From Cyanobacteriota bacterium (GTDB lineage Bacteria > Cyanobacteriota > Cyanobacteriia > Leptolyngbyales > Leptolyngbyaceae): 11,168 nt of DNA. The notes beneath the pieces were generated by a model. That model did not search any database, was not told where the DNA came from, and saw nothing but the letters and a program-made list of their open reading frames with translations. Shown here in pieces: positions 1 through 7,261 of this stretch. The position numbers were made by a program, and so were the translations under genes. The DNA is taken from positions 1 through 11,168 of the forward strand of contig JAIXVO010000159.1 of NCBI GenBank assembly GCA_027482985.1, written 5' to 3'. Every line of letters starts with the position of its first letter. Position 1 is the stretch's first letter.

Positions 1-129
1 ATGTACAGTAACTTGCCCAGTGGAGTTTGGTGGAGGACTGGCAAGGGGCGAGATTTGGGGCAGAGATCGCTATAATCGCTGAGGGGTAAATTCCCGCTGC
101 CCGATCGCCTATTCGTGAGACCTGAACTA

Positions 130-891
130 ATGGCTCGTTCTGCTCGTTCCCCTCGGCTGCTGGGTGCCTGGATTGATGTCCTGGCGATCGCGGCTTGGGG
201 CATTCTGTTCCTGAATTACTGGCACACTGACAAACTTTACCTGCTGATCCATCCCAACTATATGGCGCTGACAGTGGCGGCTGGATTTGCCCTGCTGGGG
301 CTGGCAATCTGGCGATCGCTGGTGCTGTTACGGAGTCAGCGCAGTCGGAATCCGAATGATTTGGGGCATCTCACCCTGCTGCCGACGGGCTGGAGTAGTA
401 GTCTGTTGTTGATCACGGCGATCGTGGGACTGCTGGTGGCACCCCGACCATTCACCAGCCAAACGGCGATCCATCGCGGCGTGAAGGAAGGACCGACACT
501 GACTCGCGTGAAGCCACAAGCGTTTCGCGGGTCTGAGAAGACGGAAGATAAATCGATTATTGATTGGGTCAGAACCCTGACGGTTTATCCCGAACCCGAT
601 GCCTACACGGGGCAAAAAGCGAGAGTGCAGGGTTTTGTGATTCACCCGACCAATTTGCCCGATCAATATATTCTGATTTCGCGCTTTATTCTCACTTGTT
701 GCGCCGCCGACGCTTACCCGGTCAGCTTACCTGTTAAATTAACGGGATCGCGGGCAGCTTATAAGCCCGATACCTGGCTGGAGATTGAAGGCCAAATGAT
801 CACTGAAACCCTGGAGGATAAGCGCCAATTGGTGCTGCAAGCAACTGCGCTGAAACCGATTGAGGAACCGAAAAATCCTTACGATTATTAG
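130..891 (+). CDS. TIGR03943/YcgQ-family membrane protein
   Basis: This matches the TIGR03943 family (YcgQ-like, DUF1980), small inner-membrane proteins usually encoded beside a DUF318/YcgR permease. The pair is thought to form a transporter of unknown substrate. Numbering from the upstream GTG at 115, hydrophobic helices lie near residues 18-37, 46-69 and 92-112. A soluble domain follows with the family hallmark CCAADAYPV (C195, C196, D199) and a W-[LI]-E-[IV]-x-G strand near 221-226. The Cys pair suggests metal or thiol chemistry, but that is inference. I chose the ATG at 130 because homologues tend to start shortly before the first helix; GTG at 115 is in frame and cannot be excluded, and neither start has a strong Shine-Dalgarno. 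The expected permease partner is not downstream. It could lie left of the window, but the first 114 bases show no recognisable coding tail. Confidence 0.85.
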   Translation: MARSARSPRLLGAWIDVLAIAAWGILFLNYWHTDKLYLLIHPNYMALTVAAGFALLGLAIWRSLVLLRSQRSRNPNDLGHLTLLPTGWSSSLLLITAIVGLLVAPRPFTSQTAIHRGVKEGPTLTRVKPQAFRGSEKTEDKSIIDWVRTLTVYPEPDAYTGQKARVQGFVIHPTNLPDQYILISRFILTCCAADAYPVSLPVKLTGSRAAYKPDTWLEIEGQMITETLEDKRQLVLQATALKPIEEPKNPYDY

Positions 892-1010
892 GTCAAATCT
901 GCGATCGCACCAGTTGGGGGAATTGGGAATTTACCGGAAGCGGCAGAATCAAGTCATCAGAAGTGCTTTTGTTCAGTATGCTTTTAGAGGCAATGGGCAA
1001 GATTATTTTT

Positions 1011-1027
1011 TGACCGTATTCAGGTCA
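1011..1027. promoter_or_regulatory. Dyad TGACC-N7-GGTCA upstream of tolC-like gene
   Basis: A perfect 5-bp inverted repeat with a 7-base spacer lies about 100 bp before the TolC-like start. It overlaps a TTGACC hexamer (1010-1015) that resembles a -35 box. A TATGTC hexamer at 1031-1036 could serve as -10 but sits at a short 15-bp spacing. The arrangement fits an operator over a promoter for the tolC-lytM pair. The regulator is unknown and the promoter assignment is tentative. Confidence 0.35.
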
Positions 1028-1122
1028 TAATATGTCTTGCTTGTTGCGGGGCTAACCCGTAATCCGGCGAAAGATTCCGGGCACTGGTCGGAAACGTGAT
1101 GTCAGAGGAGTGGTAGGTAGGA

Positions 1123-3231
1123 ATGAGACCATCTCATCAATTTGTGGCTGCTGGTATTGGCGTGATGGTGGCGCTCAACCAAGCAGTTCCAGGATTAACC
1201 GAAGTGAAACCGGGAGCGACACCCGCTGCCGCAACTGCCGCATCATTAGAGTCAGGAAAATTAGAGTCTGAAACTGTGCCGCCCAGTGCCAAAGTTGAGG
1301 TGACAGCGGACAAATCCATCCTGCCAGCGGCACCCACCGCACCATCCGCAGGTCCGCCCGTGAGTGGGACGAAACCAGCTCCAGAGATCGGGGCAACCCG
1401 CGATCGCCCAGACCCAGCGACGGCGAACCCAGTCCCAGGAACGGCGAACCCAGCCTCGACCACAGTCGTGAAACCCCAGCCCCAGGCGGCGACGACCCCA
1501 AAACCGACCGCGATCGCCCCAGCCGCTAAACCCGCCCGACCTACGCCCAAGGGTGCCGCTAAACCCACCAAACCCCGGACGGCGGCGCAATCGGGAGTCG
1601 CGAAACCAGCGGTGCAGCCCTTGCCACCCGTTAAGCCACTGAATCTGGCTGATTTCAAAGGATTGCAGGACAAACCCATCACCCAAGCGCCCCCCGTCAC
1701 CCCCGGCGGTAATACGCCCCCCGTGATTGCGCCTGCCAGCGCCCCTGGCAATGGCACGCCGACGCTGGAAACGGGCACTCCCTCCCAACCGATTGGACCA
1801 GCGAAGCCGGGGGCAGCACCGGAATATCTCAATCCCAACCCGAATCCGTTAGCCATTCCCACCCGCCCCGAAGATGTGCAATTGCGCGGGATTCAGCCGA
1901 TTACACTGCAACAAGCCCTGGAACTAGCGAAACGGAATAACCGCGAGCTACAAGTGGCGATTTTGCAGTTAGAACGCAGTCGGGCGGCTTTACGAGAAGC
2001 TCAGGCGGCGCTGTATCCCACGATTGGCACGCAGGCGGGTTTAAGTCAAAGTCAATCGGCACAGGGACAGTTGCAGGAAGAAGCCGCGCAACAGGCGCAA
2101 CAGGCTTTGCCCCGAAGTCAGCGCCAAATCCCCAATAGCGATCGCGCCAATTTAGCCCTGAGTGGCACCGTGGAAGTCGGGTACAACATTTACACTTCCG
2201 GGCAGCGTCCGGCGCGAATTCGGGCGGCACAACAGCAGGTGCGGTTTGACCAGTTAGCGGTGGAAGTTGCCGAACAGGATTTGCGGTTTAATGTAGCGGA
2301 TGCGTATTACAACTTGCAAGAAGCCGATGAAGCCGTGCGGATTCAGCAGTCAGCCGTGCGGAATGCGGAAGCCAGTTTGCGGGATACGCAAGCCCTGGAA
2401 CGGGCAGGGTTAGGCACTCGGTTCGACGTGTTACGAGCGCAGGTGCAGTTAGCCAATGCCCAGCAGGACTACACCAATGCCCTGTCCAATCAACGGATTC
2501 GGCGGCGGCAGTTAGTGCAAGGTTTAGCTGCGCCTGTCTATGTCGATTTGGCGGCAGCAGATCCAGTGGAAGTGGCGGGCAGTTGGACTTTAACCCTACC
2601 CGAAACGGTCGTGTTGGCGGTCAAGAATCGGGCGGAGTTGGAGCAACAGTTAGCCCAGCGCGAATTAGCCGAACAGCAACGCCGTCTGGCCCTGGGAGCT
2701 TTAGGCCCCTCGGTGAATTTGCGCGTGCAGTATGAAGTCCTGAATAACTTGCGCGATACTTTAGGGTTTGGCGATGGTTACAGCGTGACCGCCGGACTGA
2801 GTTGGAACTTTTTTGATGGCGGTTTAGCCCGCGCCCGCGCCAATCAGCAGGAAGCGAACAAGGCGATCGCGGAAGCCCGATTTGCCTTAGCGCGAGACAA
2901 TATTCAATTGCAGGTCGAAACGGCATTTGCCAACCTGCAATCGAGCTTCCTGAATATTGGCACCAACCGCCAAGCGGTCGCCCAGGCACGAGAAGCCCTG
3001 CGCTTAGCCCGTTTGCGATTCCAAGCGGGTGTCGGGACCCAAACTGAGGTGATCAACGCCGAGAATGACTTGACCCGCGCCGAAGGTAACCTGGTCCGCG
3101 CCATCATTGGCTATAACCGTGCGTTAGCATCATTGGAGCGATCGGTGACCAATTTACCCATCGCTACGGGTGCCACCACTCCCAGCATTCCCGGCCCCGC
3201 GCCCCAACTGCCCCCCGTTAACACGTTTTAG
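1123..3231 (+). CDS. TolC-family outer membrane efflux protein with long Pro/Ala-rich N-terminus
   Basis: This is an outer-membrane channel of the TolC/OEP family, the exit duct of tripartite exporters. A signal-like start (MRPSHQF, then a hydrophobic run to about residue 18) is followed by roughly 220 residues rich in Pro, Ala, Thr and Lys with no recognisable fold. The channel domain begins near residue 254. It shows the internal duplication typical of TolC: the first copy starts L-Q-Q-A-L-E-L-A near 262 and the second L-P-E-T-V near 492, each followed by long Gln/Ala/Arg-rich coiled-coil helices. The 702-residue length exceeds the usual 430-500 because of the N-terminal extension. The ATG at 1123 is preceded by AGAGGAG at 1104-1110, a rather long spacing, with GTAGG closer in. 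The M23 peptidase starts 37 bp downstream, so the two are probably one operon. A 13-bp direct repeat (1420-1432 and 1441-1453) lies in the linker region. Confidence 0.93.
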   Translation: MRPSHQFVAAGIGVMVALNQAVPGLTEVKPGATPAAATAASLESGKLESETVPPSAKVEVTADKSILPAAPTAPSAGPPVSGTKPAPEIGATRDRPDPATANPVPGTANPASTTVVKPQPQAATTPKPTAIAPAAKPARPTPKGAAKPTKPRTAAQSGVAKPAVQPLPPVKPLNLADFKGLQDKPITQAPPVTPGGNTPPVIAPASAPGNGTPTLETGTPSQPIGPAKPGAAPEYLNPNPNPLAIPTRPEDVQLRGIQPITLQQALELAKRNNRELQVAILQLERSRAALREAQAALYPTIGTQAGLSQSQSAQGQLQEEAAQQAQQALPRSQRQIPNSDRANLALSGTVEVGYNIYTSGQRPARIRAAQQQVRFDQLAVEVAEQDLRFNVADAYYNLQEADEAVRIQQSAVRNAEASLRDTQALERAGLGTRFDVLRAQVQLANAQQDYTNALSNQRIRRRQLVQGLAAPVYVDLAAADPVEVAGSWTLTLPETVVLAVKNRAELEQQLAQRELAEQQRRLALGALGPSVNLRVQYEVLNNLRDTLGFGDGYSVTAGLSWNFFDGGLARARANQQEANKAIAEARFALARDNIQLQVETAFANLQSSFLNIGTNRQAVAQAREALRLARLRFQAGVGTQTEVINAENDLTRAEGNLVRAIIGYNRALASLERSVTNLPIATGATTPSIPGPAPQLPPVNTF

Positions 3232-3268
3232 TTCACCCAGAGATGACTCATTGTTGAGGCTTTGCATC

Positions 3269-4273
3269 ATGAACCGACTTTTTCCCCCCTCCGATCGCTT
3301 AGCGGGTAGCCCCCCGCGATCGCTGCTTTCCGGTCTCGCGATCGTCAGCCTCTTGAGCCTCACTGCTGGCAAATTAGCTGCTCAAACTCCGGATGCCGTT
3401 GATCCGGCTCCAATGCTAGAGGCCCCTGCCGCCGCTCCGGAGGCAATCGCCCCGGCTCCCACTTACTTGCCGTCCCCCATTGAAGTAGCTCCTGCTCCGG
3501 CCCCGGCCAACGATCCCTACATCGACTCAACGGATTATGGTGTGGGTGCCACCGAGCGCACCTTGCCGCCTGTCGCCGGGAGCGATTTTGGTCGCAGTGC
3601 TACGGGAACGCCGCCGTCTGTTACGATCGGGGCGATGCCACCTAGCTATAGCACCACCGAGATCGGCAGCACACCCTCGCTGAAGGACTTTTACCGGCGC
3701 ACCATGTTGCCCCCCGGACGCTTGGGGAACGGCAACATTCGCTTAATTTTCCCGCTGTCGATCCCGGCTCCCATCACCTCCCTCTTCGGCTGGCGGATGC
3801 ACCCCATCTTTGGTACCCCCCGGTTCCACTCCGGCACTGATATCGGGGCTCCCATTGGCACGCCCGTCCTCGCCGCCTATGCCGGCCAGGTGGCAATGGC
3901 TGACTTCCTGGGGGGCTATGGGTTAGCCGTGGCGCTGAATCACAACCAGGGCAAGCAGCAAACCCTATATGGACACCTCTCCGAAGTCTTTGTGAAAGCC
4001 GGCGAAACCGTTCAGCAGGGAGCCGTCATCGGGCGTGTTGGCAGTACGGGCAACTCGACGGGGCCACACCTGCACTTTGAATATCGAGAACTCACGCCCG
4101 AAGGTTGGGTCGCACTGGATGCTGGTGCGCAATTGGAATACGCTCTGGCAGAACTGGTGAAGTTCTCGACCATGGCCGAAAAAGGGATTGCAGGTGCCAC
4201 GGGTCTGCAAGTCTCGCAACGGGTGAAAGCAGGTGTGTCTGGCGAAATTGATTGGACTCCACCCGCTCAATAA
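3269..4273 (+). CDS. Secreted M23 (LytM-type) metallopeptidase
   Basis: This 334-residue protein should be exported to the periplasm and cleave, or regulate cleavage of, peptidoglycan peptide bridges. A signal peptide is visible: basic N-terminus, hydrophobic segment near 19-33, and an AAQ cleavage region around residue 38. A Pro/Ala-rich, probably unstructured spacer runs to about residue 140. The LytM domain follows, with F-G-W-R-x-H-P-I leading into H187-S-G-T-D191, then Y-G-H236, then H267-L-H269. H187, D191 and H269 are the expected zinc ligands, and H236 and H267 the catalytic histidines, so the enzyme looks active rather than a degenerate EnvC-type activator. I chose the ATG at 3269 because the in-frame extension to 3170 overlaps the 3' end of the TolC-like gene and lacks signal-peptide character. 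It follows that gene by 37 bp and converges with the gene at 4298. Confidence 0.93.
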   Translation: MNRLFPPSDRLAGSPPRSLLSGLAIVSLLSLTAGKLAAQTPDAVDPAPMLEAPAAAPEAIAPAPTYLPSPIEVAPAPAPANDPYIDSTDYGVGATERTLPPVAGSDFGRSATGTPPSVTIGAMPPSYSTTEIGSTPSLKDFYRRTMLPPGRLGNGNIRLIFPLSIPAPITSLFGWRMHPIFGTPRFHSGTDIGAPIGTPVLAAYAGQVAMADFLGGYGLAVALNHNQGKQQTLYGHLSEVFVKAGETVQQGAVIGRVGSTGNSTGPHLHFEYRELTPEGWVALDAGAQLEYALAELVKFSTMAEKGIAGATGLQVSQRVKAGVSGEIDWTPPAQ

Positions 4274-4297
4274 TGCGCTGCTAGACTACAGCCAGCA

Positions 4298-6130
4298 TCA
4301 AGCCTGGGTAGAACCCCGCCGCCGTCGCCGCCTCTCGTCCCCAGTTTCCGCTTCCGGCGATCGCTCATTTTCTTCCCCATCTTCTTTCGGCATCGGACGT
4401 TGGCGGGGCGTGGGCGATCGCCGGGGGTCGGGGGACTCTGCCAGATGACGGTAGAGCAAGCGCCAACGGTTGAGCGCTGCCGCGAGTTCCTGCCGCCGAA
4501 AAACGGCAAAATCGCCGGGGGGACAGAAGGCCAGGGGATCAAACCCGGTTTGGGCGATCGCGGTCAGCGTGTGATCGAGGATTTGAGGCACCGTCGTTTT
4601 GCCCGTGAGGTAGCGCTCCTGGATGTGGACCAGGGTGGCGGCGATTGCCCGCAGTTGGGCGGGATCGACGAGTTGTTCCACAGCCGTCAGATCAATGTCT
4701 TCCCGCTCAATCACGACCGTATCGAGATCAAAAGCTTTCCAGCGGGGGCGGTCAGACTCTACCGGGCAGGCGGGTAGGAACCGGGGCGTGAGGGGGCCGA
4801 ATTGCTGGCCGCCTTCGGCGGTGCGATGGGTGGTATATTGCTGGGCGATCGCCTGGGCTTGAGCCGTCACATCTTGCGGCTGAAAATCCTGCAGGGCAAT
4901 CACGGTATCGGCCACATCAAAGTAATCGCCACTGCCGCCCATCACCAGAATGGTCGAAACCTGATGTTCGGTGAACAGTTGGCGAATTTTGTCGATAAAC
5001 GGGGTGATCGGTTCCTTGTCCTTACTGATCAATGCCTGCATGCGGCGATCGCGGATCATGAAATTGGTCGCAGACGTGTCTTCATCCACCAAGAGCAATT
5101 GCGTCCCGGCTTCCAGCGCTTCCAGAATCGTCGCCGCCTGAGACGTACTGCCACTGGCGTTTTCGGTGGAGAATTGCGTCGTCGAGCGACCCAGCGGCAA
5201 ATGGTTGATGAAGGGGGAAATATTCACATTTGTCACACTCCGCCCATCTTCTGCCCGAATTTTGACCGCTGTGGGATCAGTCACGACCCACTCCCGCCCA
5301 TCGCCGGGAATGTGGTTATACACGCCCCGTTCGATCGCGTGCAGCAGTGTCGATTTCCCGTGATAGCCGCCACCCACAATCAGCGTAATTCCGGCGGGAA
5401 TGCCCATCCCGGTAATTTTGCCGCGATTGGGACAGGTAAATTCGACCCGTAATGCGGGCGGCGACTCGAACGGAATGCCCTCTGGCAACGGGCGATCGTC
5501 CACCCCACTGCGGCGCGGCAACACGGCACCGTCGGCGACAAAACTCACCAAATCCCGACTTGCCAGTTGCGATCGCAGCCAGTCCGCATCTTCCGCTGTT
5601 TCAAGGTGATGCTGGACGGTTTTCGGGTTCAATGCCCCAAATCGCAGGGATTGGGCGATCAGTTCGGGTAAATCCTCACATAGCATTTCCGCTGCCTGCC
5701 GTCCGGCCACCCGGCGACCAAAAGCGGGGAGGCCAACGACCAGCCGCAGTTCTACCCATTGCTCGGTGACAAAGGCAGAAGTTCGTTCCAGGATGGTTTG
5801 GCGGGGTGAACTGATGGCGATCAGGCCACTACTGCCGCTGCCGCGCTTTTGGCGGAGGGCTTGAGCGACGCGATCGCACTGCCGAGTGAGCCAATCCCGC
5901 AGGGCAATTTCACGGCTGCGAGACTGATACCAGGACTGGGGTAACTGGGCAATCGCTTGGGGCATCCGCACCCGACATTGACTGGGAGCGGCAAAGGGAT
6001 CTCCCTGGATGCGGTCAAACAGCAGGGTAAAGTCAGGGAATTGGTAAACTGGTGCCAAATCTTTGTAAGCCTTATAGCTCTGACCATCCAGACGGTAGAG
6101 CAATTGGCGCAGGGCAACTTGAGTCGTCAT
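4298..6130 (-). CDS. ABC-class P-loop ATPase, COG3044-type
   Basis: This 610-residue soluble protein belongs to the predicted 'ATPase of the ABC class' family (COG3044, PF09818), whose cellular role is unknown. The N-terminus has the family's typical L-D-G-x-S-Y-K-A-Y-K-D-L and F-P-D-F-T-L...Q-G-D-P-F-A-A-P-S blocks (about residues 14-50), which supports the ATG at 6130. Walker A is GGGYHGKS at 253-260. An ABC-signature-like ASGSTSQ lies at 325-331, and Walker B is LLLVDEDTSAT at 345-355. No transmembrane segment or transporter partner is seen, so it is not a conventional importer or exporter subunit. The last 30 or so residues form an acidic then Arg-rich tail that looks lineage-specific. 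No good Shine-Dalgarno precedes the start. The gene is divergent from the S4 gene 58 bp away and ends 24 bp from the M23 gene without an obvious terminator between. Confidence 0.92.
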   Translation of the reverse strand: MTTQVALRQLLYRLDGQSYKAYKDLAPVYQFPDFTLLFDRIQGDPFAAPSQCRVRMPQAIAQLPQSWYQSRSREIALRDWLTRQCDRVAQALRQKRGSGSSGLIAISSPRQTILERTSAFVTEQWVELRLVVGLPAFGRRVAGRQAAEMLCEDLPELIAQSLRFGALNPKTVQHHLETAEDADWLRSQLASRDLVSFVADGAVLPRRSGVDDRPLPEGIPFESPPALRVEFTCPNRGKITGMGIPAGITLIVGGGYHGKSTLLHAIERGVYNHIPGDGREWVVTDPTAVKIRAEDGRSVTNVNISPFINHLPLGRSTTQFSTENASGSTSQAATILEALEAGTQLLLVDEDTSATNFMIRDRRMQALISKDKEPITPFIDKIRQLFTEHQVSTILVMGGSGDYFDVADTVIALQDFQPQDVTAQAQAIAQQYTTHRTAEGGQQFGPLTPRFLPACPVESDRPRWKAFDLDTVVIEREDIDLTAVEQLVDPAQLRAIAATLVHIQERYLTGKTTVPQILDHTLTAIAQTGFDPLAFCPPGDFAVFRRQELAAALNRWRLLYRHLAESPDPRRSPTPRQRPMPKEDGEENERSPEAETGDERRRRRRGSTQA

Positions 6131-6188
6131 AGCACACGTGCACGGGGCGATCGGTGTAGGGTGGAAGGGTGAATCAAATTAAGCATCC

Positions 6189-6410
6189 ATGAGCGAGACC
6201 AATTTCAGTCCCCCCGCCTTCATCAAATTAGACCAATTCTTGAAGCTGGTGGGCATTGTCCAAACGGGGGGAGAGGCCAAAATGTTGATCCAGGCGGGGG
6301 AGGTGAAGGTGAATGGGAGTGTCGAAACGCGGCGGGGACGCAAATTGATGCAGGGCGATCGCGTTTCCACGATGGGCGAAACCTTGAGCGTTGATCTGCT
6401 CAAGTCCTGA
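6189..6410 (+). CDS. Small S4-domain RNA-binding protein (COG2501, YaaA/YbcJ type)
   Basis: The 73-residue product is essentially a single S4 RNA-binding fold. It shows I-K-L-D-Q-F-L-K-L at 13-21, then G-G-E-A-K near 28-32, I-Q-A-G-E-V-K-V-N-G near 34-43, and E-T-R-R-G-R-K-L near 46-53. This is the compact COG2501 group (YaaA/YbcJ-like) thought to bind structured RNA, possibly ribosomal; no precise function is established. Length is normal for the group. The ATG at 6189 is the only sensible start. A purine-rich GGAAGGG near 6162-6168 is too far away to be an ideal ribosome-binding site, so initiation signals look weak. It is transcribed divergently from the COG3044 ATPase and converges with purS. 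Confidence 0.88.
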   Translation: MSETNFSPPAFIKLDQFLKLVGIVQTGGEAKMLIQAGEVKVNGSVETRRGRKLMQGDRVSTMGETLSVDLLKS

Positions 6411-6477
6411 ACTTCAGGGTATTGGCTTAAATCCGAAACTCCAGGATATCCCCTTGATTTATGAACTCATGTTCATA
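6406..6477. terminator. Two small hairpins in the S4/purS convergent gap
   Basis: CCTGAA-C-TTCAGG (6406-6418) overlaps the stop codon of the S4 gene. TATGAAC-TCAT-GTTCATA (6460-6477) overlaps the purS stop codon. Both are perfect inverted repeats, with arms of 6 and 7 bp. Neither is followed by a proper T-run, so they may be weak or Rho-dependent terminators or RNA 3'-end stabilisers. A related direct repeat (AACTTCAGGGTAT against AACTCCAGGATAT) also lies in this 48-bp gap. Confidence 0.35.
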
Positions 6478-6740
6478 GGTGTAGACAATGCCTGCAATTC
6501 AAACCGATAATTCTCGATAACCGGATTGGCGAGCAACTGATCGCACATGTGATCTAGTTGCTGTTGCGCCGTCTCCAGACTCTCTGCCGTCAGGGTCACC
6601 TCAATGTACTTGCCAATTCGCACCTGTTCGACATTGTTGTATCCCAAATGTTGCAAGCCCGACTGGACTGCTGTGCCCTGTGGGTCGAGGACAGACGGAC
6701 GGAGAGTAACATAGATTTGAGCGAAATACTGCTGCGCCAC
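6459..6740 (-). CDS. purS: Phosphoribosylformylglycinamidine synthase subunit PurS
   Basis: The 93-residue protein is the small PurS subunit of the three-part FGAM synthase (PurL-PurQ-PurS). The complex converts FGAR plus glutamine to FGAM in cytoplasmic de novo purine synthesis. Family features seen are Y-V-T-L-R-P-S-V-L-D-P-Q-G near residues 10-22, then A-V-Q-S-G-L-Q-H-L-G-Y, V-R-I-G-K-Y-I-E-V near 40-48, and the terminal L-L-A-N-P-V-I-E-N-Y-R-F strand. Length is normal. Translation starts at GTG, supported by GGGAAG seven bases upstream on the minus strand. In many bacteria and cyanobacteria purQ follows purS directly. Here the next gene downstream is on the opposite strand, so purS stands alone. 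It is divergent from the Zur-type regulator across 113 bp. Confidence 0.95.
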   Translation of the reverse strand: MAQQYFAQIYVTLRPSVLDPQGTAVQSGLQHLGYNNVEQVRIGKYIEVTLTAESLETAQQQLDHMCDQLLANPVIENYRFELQALSTPMNMSS

Positions 6741-6796
6741 AACGAGCTTCCCGATAAACTACCATCCCTGATGCTACCGCTTTCCCACCCCCAACA

Positions 6797-6827
6797 GGAT
6801 GAAAGAGATGATCCTCTCGCTTCATCC
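6797..6827. promoter_or_regulatory. Imperfect inverted repeat between purS and zur
   Basis: GGATGAA (6797-6803) pairs with TTCATCC (6821-6827). AGAG (6804-6807) pairs with CTCT (6814-6817), leaving a 3-base bulge and a 6-base loop. It sits midway between the divergent starts of purS and the Fur-family gene, so it could be an operator or a leader hairpin of the regulator. It does not resemble the AT-rich cyanobacterial Zur box, so autoregulation through it is unproven. Confidence 0.3.
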
Positions 6828-6853
6828 CGCCGCCCCCCCTCACTGGATTTCGT

Positions 6854-7261
6854 ATGAAAACTCGGCGCACCCGCAACCAGGAGCGAATTATGGACTTACT
6901 CAAGCAGCTCGATCGCTCGATCTCGGCGCAGGATTTGTATGTGGAGTTGCGCAATCAAGGGGTGAGTATGGGGCTGGCGACGGTGTATCGATCGCTGGAA
7001 GCGTTGAAACTGGAAGGGGTGGTACAATCACGCCCGATCGCCAGTGGGGAAGCGCTCTACAGTCTGAGTCAGGCCGATCGCCACCATCTCACCTGTCTCC
7101 AATGTGGCAACTCTGTCCCAATCGACCAATGCCCCGTGCATGATCTGGAAGTGCAACTGAATCAGTCTTACCAGTTCAAAATTTACTATCACATGCTGGA
7201 ATTTTTTGGCCTCTGCGATCGCTGTCAGCAGGCACCGTCGGAACCAGGGATGGAGTTTTGA
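6854..7261 (+). CDS. zur: Fur-family regulator, Zur/FurB type
   Basis: This is a 135-residue Fur-superfamily metal-sensing repressor that most resembles cyanobacterial FurB (Zur), which represses zinc-uptake and zinc-sparing genes when zinc is plentiful. The N-terminal winged helix includes S-A-Q-D-L-Y-V-E-L near 24-32 and the recognition helix G-L-A-T-V-Y-R-S-L near 40-48. The dimerisation and metal domain has H77-H78-L-T-C81-x-x-C84, C93-P-V-H96, H113 and C121-x-x-C124. C81, C84, C121 and C124 form the structural zinc site, while H77/H78, C93, H96 and H113 are candidates for the sensory site. Assignment to Zur rather than Fur or PerR rests on remembered similarity over the whole length, especially the N-terminal K-T-R-R-T-R-x-Q-E-R and the F-K-I-Y-Y-H-x-L-E-F-F-G-L-C block. 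No zinc transporter genes lie in the window and no clear Zur box was found. Confidence 0.88.
   Translation: MKTRRTRNQERIMDLLKQLDRSISAQDLYVELRNQGVSMGLATVYRSLEALKLEGVVQSRPIASGEALYSLSQADRHHLTCLQCGNSVPIDQCPVHDLEVQLNQSYQFKIYYHMLEFFGLCDRCQQAPSEPGMEF

Noticed and set aside
71..76. TATAAT as a -10 box for the YcgQ-type gene
   Set aside because: No -35-like hexamer at a suitable 16-18 bp distance was found, so a promoter is not supported although it remains possible.
1..114. Coding tail of an upstream gene
   Set aside because: All three plus-strand frames close by position 88 with short, unrecognisable translations, so no gene end can be assigned.
1061..1110. Possible cobalamin-type riboswitch before the TolC-like gene, because of a GGGCACTGG string
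   Set aside because: The other conserved blocks (GGTGCC start, GCCACTG context, pseudoknot partner) are absent or in the wrong place.
1137..1862. 241-codon open frame on the minus strand inside the TolC-like gene
   Set aside because: It is a Gly/Ala/Val-rich mirror of the Pro/Ala-rich linker coding sequence; base composition removes stop codons. No domain or start signals.
3170..3268. Upstream in-frame extension of the M23 peptidase
   Set aside because: It would overlap the TolC-like gene and put 33 Pro/Arg-rich residues before a normal signal peptide; the ATG at 3269 fits better.
4802..5452. 216-codon plus-strand frame opposite the COG3044 ATPase
   Set aside because: The opposite frame has complete ATPase motifs; this one is His/Arg-rich with no recognisable family.
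6601..6954. 117-codon minus-strand frame across the purS-zur spacer
   Set aside because: It overlaps both recognised genes out of frame and has no homology or composition expected of a protein.
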